NCBI RefSeq assembly: GCF_001274775.1
Contig: NZ_LGUE01000004.1
Location: 542,163-606,162 of the forward strand
Direction: 5' to 3'
From: Rossellomorea marisflavi
GTDB lineage: Bacteria > Bacillota > Bacilli > Bacillales > Bacillaceae_B
Length of the DNA stretch: 64,000 nt
Every line of letters begins with the position of its first letter. Positions within the stretch are counted from its first letter, which is position 1. The notes beneath the pieces were generated by a model that made no database searches, was not told the DNA's origin, and saw nothing but the letters and a program-made list of their open reading frames with translations. Both the position numbers and the translations under genes were made by a program. Positions 1 through 7,217 of this stretch are shown here, piece after piece.

Positions 1-240
1 TAGAATACGCTGAAAGGCGCCCTGAACCTCGTCACGGTCATTCACATCAATTCGTTCGTATGCAATTCTTTCATTGCCTGTGGACTCTTGTATCTTCCTG
101 ACCAGTTCTTGAATTTCTTCCAGGGAGCTTCTATACCCCAGGATCACAGTGGCACCCAAGGATGCGAAGTGGTTCGCCATCCCGGCCCCCAGTCTCTTGG
201 AAGCACCTGTCACGACAACGACATGACTATCCCAGCTCAT
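1..240 (-). CDS. SDR-family oxidoreductase, N-terminal part only
   Basis: Translating the minus strand from the ATG at 240 gives a short-chain dehydrogenase N-terminus: a hydrophobic beta strand, then VVTGASKRLGAGMA, the TGxxx[GL]xG Rossmann nucleotide-binding loop, near residues 9-20. Likely an NAD(P)H-dependent reductase of the FabG type. The C-terminal part, with the catalytic Ser-Tyr-Lys, lies beyond the left edge, so substrate and completeness cannot be judged. Its start overlaps the stop of the upstream acetyltransferase in an ATGA, so the two are probably translationally coupled. Confidence 0.8.
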   Translation of the reverse strand, partial: MSWDSHVVVVTGASKRLGAGMANHFASLGATVILGYRSSLEEIQELVRKIQESTGNERIAYERIDVNDRDEVQGAFQRIL

Positions 241-878
241 TTTTTCTCACCTTTACCAATCAGTTCCGGAAGACAATGCTCTTTCCAATAGCCATTCATG
301 TACTCATGAAGTTCTTCCCGGATCAATCGTTTTTCTTCTTTCGGTATGCTGTCTTGCGGGACATTTTGTTCGTCTGCATAATATTCATCCCGCAGGATGG
401 AAGAAACCACGGCATCATGGTACTCACCATCAATGAAGAAGTGGTCCCGCATAATCCCTTCAATCGTCACCTTGTTCTTAATCAAGAAACGGACCGAACG
501 CAGATTGTACAATCCGTTAATGAATTGGACCTTGTGGGCGTTCCTACTATGGAATAAATAGTCCATGATAAGGAGTGAGGCTTCTGCACCGTATCCGTTA
601 TCCCATAGTTCCGGTTCCCCGATGACCCCTCCTAGTACATAGCTCCCTTCATACTTCTGGGGTTGCCATGATACAAAGCCAATCTTACGATCATCATGGG
701 TCAATACCATCGCATAGCGCGTATTGCCCGATTTAATATCTTTCTTGATTTCTTCCGTTGTGGCAAACTCCAATGAACCCCTTGCCAAAGCACTAGAAGT
801 AGACGGTATGACCCATCTAGAAAACAACTCGAAGTCCTCTTCTTCTATCGGTCTTAACTTAACCAGATATCCTTCCAT
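237..878 (-). CDS. GNAT-family N-acetyltransferase (RimJ/RimL type)
   Basis: Resembles RimJ/RimL-type acetyltransferases: YLVKLRPIEEEDFELFSRW at the N-terminus, a central GxxxW-type beta sheet (KIGFVSWQPQ), an acetyl-CoA loop region around NGYGAEAS, and the typical LIKNKVTIEGIMRDHFFIDGEYHDAVVSSIL ending of the fold split over two strands. The substrate is unknown. I chose the ATG at 878 because AAAGGGG sits about 7 bases upstream; an in-frame ATG at 920 has a weaker site. The stop overlaps the start of the SDR gene (ATGA), suggesting a two-gene unit leaving the window on the left. Confidence 0.85.
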   Translation of the reverse strand: MEGYLVKLRPIEEEDFELFSRWVIPSTSSALARGSLEFATTEEIKKDIKSGNTRYAMVLTHDDRKIGFVSWQPQKYEGSYVLGGVIGEPELWDNGYGAEASLLIMDYLFHSRNAHKVQFINGLYNLRSVRFLIKNKVTIEGIMRDHFFIDGEYHDAVVSSILRDEYYADEQNVPQDSIPKEEKRLIREELHEYMNGYWKEHCLPELIGKGEKK

Positions 879-971
879 CGATTTTCCCCTTTCTCTATGA
901 ACATAGAAGTGTTTCTCCATTACATCTTAAAAAAATGTCCTTCTTAATACACCCGTATTTCACGCAATACT

Positions 972-1003
972 AAGAAAAGAGCCCATCATCAGATGGACTC
1001 TTT
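972..1003 (-). terminator. Rho-independent terminator after the LuxR-type gene
   Basis: Read on the minus strand, AAAGAGTCCATC pairs with GATGGGCTCTTT around a 4-base loop and is followed by TTTTCTT. It lies 13 bases past the stop of the LuxR-type regulator. Confidence 0.7.
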
Positions 1004-1015
1004 GAACAGTTGGTA

Positions 1016-1675
1016 TTATGATATGGAGGTTAATGAGGATAAATGTTTAGTTGAATGGGCGTATAGTAGATTTGCTCTGGTTATTTTGACTGCCAAGCCC
1101 ACCCGGGATTTGACTCTTAATTTTTGCATGCTTGCAGCAATATGATATTCTACTGTCCGCTTGCTTAAGTAGAGTGTATCAGCAATCTGCTGATTCGTTT
1201 TGTCATTGATCAATTCTTCAGCAACCCGTAGCTCCATTTCAGTCAGAATCTCCGGCAGATCCACCATATGATCCTGCTGTTGACCAGTTAAGGTTGCCGG
1301 GAACAATGAATCCTTCAGCTCTTCCGAAATGTAGAAGCCTCCATTATTTACAACGGTCATAGCCGTTATCAGTTCCTCCACACTATCCTTCTGTACAATA
1401 GCCTGAGTATTTAGGATATAAGGGAGCAGGTGCTTCTCACTTTTTCCTATCAACACAATCTTCTTGCATTTACCAGAAGGCAATTGGTTCACGATTTCTT
1501 TTTTATTTAGATGAAAAATGGCTATATCATAAAAGTTTACAAACAGTGAATCGTTAAGAGAGGAAGCATTTTGCAATAGATGACATGAGTAGCCTCTTTC
1601 AGACAACGTTCCCAAAATCTTTTGAGAATGACTTTTTTCCTTTATATAATCGACAATCAATACCCTATGCCCCAC
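1016..1675 (-). CDS. LuxR/NarL-type DNA-binding regulator with a degenerate receiver domain
   Basis: Residues about 145-205 form a LuxR-type HTH (LTEMELRVAEELINDKTNQQ, then IADTLYLSKRTVEYHI), the DNA-binding fold of NarL/FixJ proteins. The first 120 residues resemble a CheY-like receiver (MGHRVLIVDYIKEK, later VLIGKSEKHL), but the segment where the phosphoacceptor Asp should sit reads YDIAIFHLNKKE with no aspartate at the strand end, so this is probably a phosphorylation-independent pseudo-receiver. The start at 1675 has AGGTGGGG just upstream. Only 30 bases separate it from the small secreted-peptide gene at 1706-1843, so they are likely cotranscribed. Placement beside the NRPS locus suggests a pathway regulator; that is inference. 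Confidence 0.8.
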   Translation of the reverse strand: MGHRVLIVDYIKEKSHSQKILGTLSERGYSCHLLQNASSLNDSLFVNFYDIAIFHLNKKEIVNQLPSGKCKKIVLIGKSEKHLLPYILNTQAIVQKDSVEELITAMTVVNNGGFYISEELKDSLFPATLTGQQQDHMVDLPEILTEMELRVAEELINDKTNQQIADTLYLSKRTVEYHIAASMQKLRVKSRVGLAVKITRANLLYAHSTKHLSSLTSIS

Positions 1676-1705
1676 CTGATTTCACCTCTGTTGATCAAAA
1701 ATAGT

Positions 1706-1843
1706 TTAATGGTGACCAATGATTGGATCATCAATATCCTTAAAAATTACTACTACGCTACCAGAATGATTACCATGGCCCACACTTCCCATCACGATTG
1801 ACGTTAAAAGAGCCACAAACATGAATTTTTTTAGTCCTTTCAT
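1706..1843 (-). CDS. Small secreted-peptide precursor, candidate RRNPP signalling peptide (45 aa)
   Basis: A 45-codon ORF not long enough for usual ORF cut-offs: it starts MKGLKKFMFV with a basic then hydrophobic stretch (residues 2-20, export-signal-like), continues VGHGNHSGSV and ends DDPIIGHH. The site GGGAGG lies 8 bases before the ATG at 1843. It sits directly upstream of, and on the same strand as, the LuxR-type gene, and is divergent from an HTH-TPR regulator of the RRNPP class. Members of that class (PlcR, NprR, Rap, AimR) are controlled by short C-terminal fragments of such secreted pro-peptides. The pairing makes a quorum-sensing pro-peptide likely, but the mature peptide sequence cannot be read from DNA and no known Phr, NprX or PapR motif is matched exactly. 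Confidence 0.65.
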   Translation of the reverse strand: MKGLKKFMFVALLTSIVMGSVGHGNHSGSVVVIFKDIDDPIIGHH

Positions 1844-1884
1844 ACTGTTTTCGCCTCCCTTCCTTTATCCTAGTACCATTATTG

Positions 1885-1898
1885 TACAAAATTTTGTA
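1885..1898. promoter_or_regulatory. 14-bp perfect palindrome between the peptide operon and the RRNPP regulator
   Basis: TACAAAATTTTGTA is a perfect dyad in the 116-base divergent region. On the minus strand it ends against a TACAAT sequence that could be the -10 of the peptide-LuxR transcript, and no good -35 is visible there, which would suit an activator-dependent promoter. It is the most symmetric element in the region and a natural candidate for the binding site of the HTH-TPR regulator. Confidence 0.5.
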
Positions 1899-1959
1899 AA
1901 ATTATATATGCATTTACGAAATATTATGACAAGTATTTCACTACAATACAGGAGGAAAT

Positions 1960-2967
1960 ATGGATCACATCGGGAAAAAAATTCAAGAAATTCGCATGAA
2001 GATTGGATATTCCAGACAGTATGTATCTAAAAACATTTGTGATGAATCGACCCTGTACCGGATCGAAAAATCTCTTCAACTTCCCCGCCTAGATGTTCTT
2101 CAGAAAATTTGTCATAAGTTGAATATTTCAGTCGATTTTATCCTTACCCCTGACCTTGAGTCTCAATTTGTTCATATGGATAAGATCAAAAAGTTATGCC
2201 GAGAAAGTTTATACCAACAAGATTTCGACTCAATTCAGTACCTCATTGAAGAAGCAGAAACGTTCATTTCGGAACACCCCAACTTAGAAGACGATGAGTT
2301 TCTTCGTTTTGTGAATTGGCAAAAGGCCATACTCATTCATAAAATAGAAAAAAAAGCCGATCGCGCTGAAACGGCTTTTCGTAAATTACTATACAAAAAT
2401 AAAATTATCAGAGAAATCGACATTAACATCGCCAACTCGCTTGCATTGGTATTAATAGAGAAAAAAGAGTTCCAAGAGGCGGGTTCCCTCCTCAGGAAAT
2501 CATTGAAGGCAGCTGAGGACAATAATCTCATAGAGGATAAATCCCTCTATCCTCGTCTCGGGTACAACATGGCTTATATCTATTATATAGATGAAAAGTA
2601 TGACTCCTGCCTTGATCTTGCCCACAGGATACAATATTATCTACTGGCTAATCATTTATTGTATTCAAAAGGGGAACTATCTCATTTAACTGGGATCGTT
2701 TACGAGAAAAAGAATGATCTGGAGAGTGCTTCTGTCTATTTTTCTGATGCCATATCGGTTTTTTCACTGGAAAATAAAAATGATTTCCTCATTCGCTCCT
2801 TACGAGCACTTGCGGAAATCGAACAAAAGAGGGGTAATTCCATAGAGGCTACCAAACTACTTGATCAAGCCGAGGAGAAGATTGACAGACTAGGTGATCA
2901 TCCTGCTGCCGAACAGATGAAGACAAAAATCAAGCACACCAGGGAACGGTGTGCCGGCGAATCATGA
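1960..2967 (+). CDS. HTH-TPR transcriptional regulator of the RRNPP (PlcR/NprR-like) class
   Basis: Residues 1-65 are an XRE-type HTH (IGKKIQEIRMKIGYSRQYVS, then DESTLYRIEKSLQLPRLDVL), followed by about 260 residues of repeated helical hairpins with TPR spacing (examples: FQEAGSLLRKSLKAAEDNN, YDSCLDLAHRIQYYLL, ESASVYFSDAISVFSLENKN, EATKLLDQAEEKI). This HTH plus TPR layout and the 335-residue length fit RRNPP regulators, whose TPR domain binds an imported signalling peptide (PlcR is near 285, NprR near 420 residues). AGGAGG lies 5 bases before the ATG. It is divergent from the putative peptide gene and convergent with the end of the biosynthetic operon. A role in switching on that operon is inference. 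Confidence 0.85.
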   Translation: MDHIGKKIQEIRMKIGYSRQYVSKNICDESTLYRIEKSLQLPRLDVLQKICHKLNISVDFILTPDLESQFVHMDKIKKLCRESLYQQDFDSIQYLIEEAETFISEHPNLEDDEFLRFVNWQKAILIHKIEKKADRAETAFRKLLYKNKIIREIDINIANSLALVLIEKKEFQEAGSLLRKSLKAAEDNNLIEDKSLYPRLGYNMAYIYYIDEKYDSCLDLAHRIQYYLLANHLLYSKGELSHLTGIVYEKKNDLESASVYFSDAISVFSLENKNDFLIRSLRALAEIEQKRGNSIEATKLLDQAEEKIDRLGDHPAAEQMKTKIKHTRERCAGES

Positions 2968-2973
2968 CATGAT

Positions 2974-4026
2974 TTAAACGGTTTGTGTCATCTCAATCTC
3001 TATTACTGATCGCACAGTAGAGATCGTAGACGATATATCATCATCAGAGATATGTCGATGAATCACCGCTCTGATTCTTCCATACCCCATCTCAGAAAAT
3101 ATCAAACCTTGATTCTCATTCAATGCTAAAAATCGTTGCCACGTACATATGTCCTCATCGACGGTAAAAATGACGATATTGGTCTCCACCTCTTCGGGAT
3201 TGATCTTGATTCCTGGAATGGATGATAGTCCCTGGGCTAATTTTTTGGCCCTTGTATGGTCATCTCTCAATCGTGAAGTCATCTTTTCCAATGCCACCAG
3301 CGCAGGCGCCGCCATGATTCCAACTTGGCGCATACCGCCTCCGAGCATTTTGCGTAATGTCCTCACCTTCTTGATATGTTCTTTCGATCCTGCTGCAATG
3401 GAACCAATCGGAGCAGACAAACCTTTTGACAGACAAAATTGCACAGAGTCGGCGTATTGCATAATCTCCTTGACGTCTACCCCAGCTGCACAAGCTGCAT
3501 TGAACAATCTTGCCCCATCCATATGGATGGGTATTTTTCGCTTTCGGCTGAACTCATATACTTCCTTGAGATAGCTCAGAGAAAGGACTTTACCACCGCA
3601 GCGGTTATGCGTGTTTTCAAGACATATCAATGCCGGAAGTGCAAATTGTGGATCCTCTGGGTCAAAAGGGAAGACTTTCTCTAAGTCCTGTATGGCCAGT
3701 TCACCGTTCGGCTGAGTGGGGATGGGTTCATACATGATCCCTCCACAGACGGATGCCCCTCCTGCTTCAAAGATGTAGATATCGCTTTCGTCCCCGACCA
3801 ATACCTTGGATCCCCTGGGACAATGGGCCATAATTGAAGCCAGGTTCGCCATCGTCCCACTAGGCATGAAGCAAGCAGACTCCATTCCAAGAAGCTCCGC
3901 AGCGAATTCTTCCAACCGATTGACAGTAGGGTCTTCACCGTATACATCGTCCCCGAGGGCAGCATGCTGGATCGAGGCCATCATTTCTTCAGTAGGTTTG
4001 GTTATGGTATCACTTAAATAATTCAT
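2974..4026 (-). CDS. Low-specificity threonine aldolase-like PLP enzyme
   Basis: A fold-type I PLP enzyme of the beta-eliminating lyase family: the N-terminal SDTIT (SDTVT in LtaE), GDDVYGEDPTVNRLE, the SGTMAN phosphate-binding turn, the IHMDGARLFNAA Asp that contacts the pyridine nitrogen, and SVQFCLSKGLSAPIG with the PLP lysine near residue 202. Threonine aldolases interconvert beta-hydroxy amino acids with glycine and an aldehyde. It is the last gene of the NRPS operon and overlaps the ATP-grasp gene by ATGA. It could supply or adjust threonine or allo-threonine for the diaminobutyrate branch, or another beta-hydroxy amino acid; the sequence does not decide which. The full length of about 350 residues is normal for the family. 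Confidence 0.88.
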   Translation of the reverse strand: MNYLSDTITKPTEEMMASIQHAALGDDVYGEDPTVNRLEEFAAELLGMESACFMPSGTMANLASIMAHCPRGSKVLVGDESDIYIFEAGGASVCGGIMYEPIPTQPNGELAIQDLEKVFPFDPEDPQFALPALICLENTHNRCGGKVLSLSYLKEVYEFSRKRKIPIHMDGARLFNAACAAGVDVKEIMQYADSVQFCLSKGLSAPIGSIAAGSKEHIKKVRTLRKMLGGGMRQVGIMAAPALVALEKMTSRLRDDHTRAKKLAQGLSSIPGIKINPEEVETNIVIFTVDEDICTWQRFLALNENQGLIFSEMGYGRIRAVIHRHISDDDISSTISTVRSVIEIEMTQTV

Positions 4027-5261
4027 CTACTATACTCCTTCTCTTCGATTTTCACCTGTTTTGATGCTTCTTGGAGAACAGACAACACATCATTGGCGTC
4101 TTCCCCTACAGCAATCATGTACCCGATCCTCCCATAGGCATTCCTGGCTGCTTCAACTTCATCACCGATCTGCACAGTCAGCCTGGTCTCTTTGATCCCC
4201 TTTACATGCTGATCCTTTATGGGATTGATTTCCGTAATGACACCACTCGTTCCAGGCACAATGAATTGTATACCTGCATAACAGCCTGAAGGGTGGTGTA
4301 ATTCAGGCTGAATGCCCAGCGAAGCTTTAATCTGTTCCTCCAGAAGGTCGATGTCTTTTGATAACCGGATTAGTTCCGGAATCATTCCACCTGCAAGGCG
4401 GCCATTGAACTCAACTAGGAACAACCTGCCCTCTGCGACCTTTACCTCGATGTGGCTAGGGCCTGTGAACCACCCCAACGTGTGAAGGATTTCAAAGGCC
4501 CCTTCCTCGAGGCAATCATGAACGTCCGACGATAGATCATCAGCTGGGAACAGATGTCCTTGTTCCACCCGGAATGGGTCGCCTCCGACTTGTTTTTTTG
4601 TTATGCCGATCAGAGTGTGCTTCCCATTGAAAGAGAAGCATTCCACGCTGTATTCCTGACCTTCCACATACTCCTCTACAAGGACCATGTTCACAACGGG
4701 CTGATTCCTCGTGTTCAGTTTGACCTTGAGCAGGCGACGCGAATGATTGAGCAGATCAGAGAAATCATGACATACCTTCACACCATTAGAACCGCTGTCA
4801 TCCACTGGCTTGACGATGCATGGAGTAGGGAACTCATGCCGTTTTTTGACTAGGTCCTCTTCATTTTTAACCCCTGCATAGAAAGGCTGATAAAGCGTTT
4901 TGCTCTGTTTTAATTTTTCCCGAACAGCGAACTTATTCCTTGCAGCCGCTACCGCTTCAGGAGGATTACCTGTAAGCCCAAGAGCAGAAGTTAATCGCGC
5001 AACGGTATGAATATAAAATTCACTCGTGGTGGTGATACCCCCGATCTCTCCTGAATGGAATGCATCTTTGATTGCCGCGAGAATCTCCTCATAATGATTC
5101 GTATCGCATATCATGAGTTCACACTCTTGTTTCTCCAGCCCTTTGTAGATGCTTGGATCCCTAGTGATGAAGACAGGGAATACGTTCAGGGAATGAGCCT
5201 TTTGAATCGCCATCATACCCGTGCCTGTTGTATTGGCTTCAATAAATAACAGCTTCTTCAT
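4023..5261 (-). CDS. ATP-grasp carboxylate-amine ligase
   Basis: The 412-residue protein has an N-terminal Rossmann-like pre-ATP-grasp domain (MKKLLFIEANTTGTGMMAI), then the ATP-grasp core: CIVKPVDDSGSNGVK (ATP-clamping lysine and glycine loop), VLVEEYVEGQEYSVE, and LVEFNGRLAGG with the E-x-N metal ligands near residue 270. Such enzymes activate a carboxylate as acyl-phosphate and join it to an amine, as in BacD-type L-amino acid ligases. Its start lies 23 bases inside the end of the PLP synthase gene, so it belongs to the same operon. It may cap, protect or dipeptidate the diamino acid or tailor the NRPS product; the true substrates cannot be read here. Confidence 0.85.
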   Translation of the reverse strand: MKKLLFIEANTTGTGMMAIQKAHSLNVFPVFITRDPSIYKGLEKQECELMICDTNHYEEILAAIKDAFHSGEIGGITTTSEFYIHTVARLTSALGLTGNPPEAVAAARNKFAVREKLKQSKTLYQPFYAGVKNEEDLVKKRHEFPTPCIVKPVDDSGSNGVKVCHDFSDLLNHSRRLLKVKLNTRNQPVVNMVLVEEYVEGQEYSVECFSFNGKHTLIGITKKQVGGDPFRVEQGHLFPADDLSSDVHDCLEEGAFEILHTLGWFTGPSHIEVKVAEGRLFLVEFNGRLAGGMIPELIRLSKDIDLLEEQIKASLGIQPELHHPSGCYAGIQFIVPGTSGVITEINPIKDQHVKGIKETRLTVQIGDEVEAARNAYGRIGYMIAVGEDANDVLSVLQEASKQVKIEEKEYSR

Positions 5262-6291
5262 TCGAACACTTCCATTGCTTAAAATTAAGGTACGACCACT
5301 TTTCCGTGTTCTGGATGGTAGCTACCTCTTCTGGTTGATCATTTAGGGAATATGGGGTTAATCGGTGTTCCGTAAAGAAAGCTTCTTGATAAATGGTGGT
5401 GTAATAGCGATCTCCCCTGTCTGGAAACACGCACAGGATTTTCATCGAGGGGTCGACGTGAGAACTGAGCCAGTTGGCGACGGCATAGACACTTCCGGAA
5501 CTATTTCCGGCGAAAATCTTTTCATGTCTTGACAGTTCAATTGTCCAGTTGAATGCCTCTTCATCGTTTAACCAGTGCACCTCATCAATGATCGAGTAAT
5601 TGACATTTTTCGGTTGAAGGCTATTGCCAAGACCTCCTTGAAGTCTTTTCGGCTTGTCCTCCTGAAAAAAGATGGAACTCCCTGCAGCATCGACTGCCAC
5701 GACTTTCAGATCGGGATTTAGTTCCTTCAGTCTTCCAGCTGTTCCGCATAGGGACCCTCCGCTTCCGACCGCTCCGACAACAATGTCTACGTTCCCGATT
5801 TCATCCACCACGCTATCCGCTAGTTCATGATAGGCCAAAGGGTTTTGAGGATTCTCATATTGCTTCGGCCAGAAAGCATCTGGGTGTTGTTCAAGCATCT
5901 CATAAAGGGCATTCAGCCTGGCTTGCTGCCATCCTCCTGTCGGACCCATCTTTTCCACTACATGGATGGTCGCTCCCAGCGCCTTAAGCTTGGTATGAGT
6001 CAGCGAATCGATACGGGGATCAGTGATGATATGCACTTCATGCCCAAGATACGATCCAACCAGCGCAACCCCTAAGGCGAGAGTTCCGGAAGAACTTTCT
6101 ATGATGGGGGCGCCTTCTTTTAGAATACCGCTCCTTTTTGCTTCCAGAATTATTTGTTTGGCGACTCGATCTTTCATTCCAAATGGGTTGTACATCTCCA
6201 GCTTGGCATACACGGGAGCTAAGCCGTTAACATTCCCTTTTAATTGTATTAACGGTGTCTTTCCTATTAAGTCCACCATTGTCATGACCAT
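5239..6291 (-). CDS. Cysteine-synthase-like PLP beta-replacement enzyme, proposed 2,3-diamino acid pathway
   Basis: A fold-type II PLP enzyme of the cysteine synthase/SbnA family: VDLIGKTPLIQL at the N-terminus, NPFGMKDRVAKQI with the PLP lysine at residue 40, ESSSGTLALGVALVG in place of the TSGNTG substrate loop, and GAVGSGGSLCGTAG binding the PLP phosphate. SbnA uses O-phosphoserine; here the adjacent PduX-like kinase suggests O-phosphothreonine with an amino-acid nucleophile. I set the start at the ATG at 6291 (AAGGAGG ten bases upstream, overlapping the kinase stop as TAATG) rather than an upstream ATG at 6330 that would put 13 extra residues inside the kinase gene. The product would be an N-substituted diaminobutyrate for the lyase to release. 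Confidence 0.85.
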   Translation of the reverse strand: MVMTMVDLIGKTPLIQLKGNVNGLAPVYAKLEMYNPFGMKDRVAKQIILEAKRSGILKEGAPIIESSSGTLALGVALVGSYLGHEVHIITDPRIDSLTHTKLKALGATIHVVEKMGPTGGWQQARLNALYEMLEQHPDAFWPKQYENPQNPLAYHELADSVVDEIGNVDIVVGAVGSGGSLCGTAGRLKELNPDLKVVAVDAAGSSIFFQEDKPKRLQGGLGNSLQPKNVNYSIIDEVHWLNDEEAFNWTIELSRHEKIFAGNSSGSVYAVANWLSSHVDPSMKILCVFPDRGDRYYTTIYQEAFFTEHRLTPYSLNDQPEEVATIQNTEKWSYLNFKQWKCSNEEAVIY

Positions 6292-7217
6292 TACACCGGC
6301 ACCTCCTTCTTCACATAATGACTCGAGCATGAGTTGAACACCTCGACTGGGTAGCCCAACTGTCTCAAGGATTCCAATCCGATTTCTCTTTTGGTTGTAT
6401 AATCAGGATCATCGTCAGATAGAATGATTCCAATATATGTTCCACTATGAGCGGTCACAACTCCTACCCCACCAATGGAATCACAGATTTCCCTCATCGA
6501 ATCAAGCGTTTTCTTCGGACGGTTTTTTTGATTCAGAATGGCACTTCGGGTGGTCACCCTACCGAGTAATTTCAAATCATGATGGCGGAGTGCCGAACTC
6601 ATATCAGACAGCAGGGACTGATATTCCGTCTTGTCCACCTGTGAAACTTCCCGCTCTACCTGATTGTATTTGATCGTATCGATCTCCCCTCCTTCATCCA
6701 AAGCCAGAATCGACAAGGGAGGGCAGCTTCCAAGGGATTCTCTTAATTCGAGCTTTTTATGATAGTAGACCACGATTCCTGCATGCATGATCCCGTCGGT
6801 TGGCTCAATATCCCTGATGAATGACTCCACCACCCCCACTGGTATTTCCATACCAAACACATCTTCAATTGCTCTCGAAACGGCAATCATGTCTGCAGTC
6901 GAACTGGCCAAGCCCTTCCCTTGCACTAATTCGCTGTCTATGACCAGATGGCCACTGACTGGTTTATCGTAGTAGGATAATAGTTTTCTGGCCAGGTCTA
7001 AGGATTTCAGCTTTCCTTGTGGGGTAATGGATAAGTCCCCTGTGACCGACGGATAATATTTGCACTCCGAATACTTCTCAATGGGGAAGGTGACAAGAAA
7101 GTTCTGTTCATTCGGCAGGACGCCCTGTAGCAGTTCGCCGAATGTCCCGTATGATTTCCCCACCCCGTACCTTTTGTTGGCTGTGTAGTCAAGGTGATCC
7201 CTCTCTGGGCTCATCAT
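6291..7217 (-). CDS. GHMP-family kinase resembling L-threonine kinase PduX
   Basis: 308 residues with a GHMP kinase core: SYGTFGELLQG near the N-terminus as in PduX, the ATP loop GKGLASSTADM near residue 103, and GVVTAHSGTYIGIIL as the C-terminal conserved glycine motif. PduX phosphorylates free L-threonine in cobalamin synthesis; no cobalamin genes are nearby, and instead this kinase is locked between a cysteine-synthase-like and an argininosuccinate-lyase-like gene (overlaps of 1 and 4 bases). That trio is the arrangement proposed to make 2,3-diaminobutyrate in actinomycete lipopeptide and uridyl-peptide clusters. ATG codons at 7217 and 7214 are both possible starts behind GGGAG. Confidence 0.85.
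   Translation of the reverse strand: MMSPERDHLDYTANKRYGVGKSYGTFGELLQGVLPNEQNFLVTFPIEKYSECKYYPSVTGDLSITPQGKLKSLDLARKLLSYYDKPVSGHLVIDSELVQGKGLASSTADMIAVSRAIEDVFGMEIPVGVVESFIRDIEPTDGIMHAGIVVYYHKKLELRESLGSCPPLSILALDEGGEIDTIKYNQVEREVSQVDKTEYQSLLSDMSSALRHHDLKLLGRVTTRSAILNQKNRPKKTLDSMREICDSIGGVGVVTAHSGTYIGIILSDDDPDYTTKREIGLESLRQLGYPVEVFNSCSSHYVKKEVPV

Noticed and set aside
237-920. Longer start at 920 for the first acetyltransferase
   Set aside because: The ribosome site before the ATG at 878 is much better, and the protein family begins near that residue.
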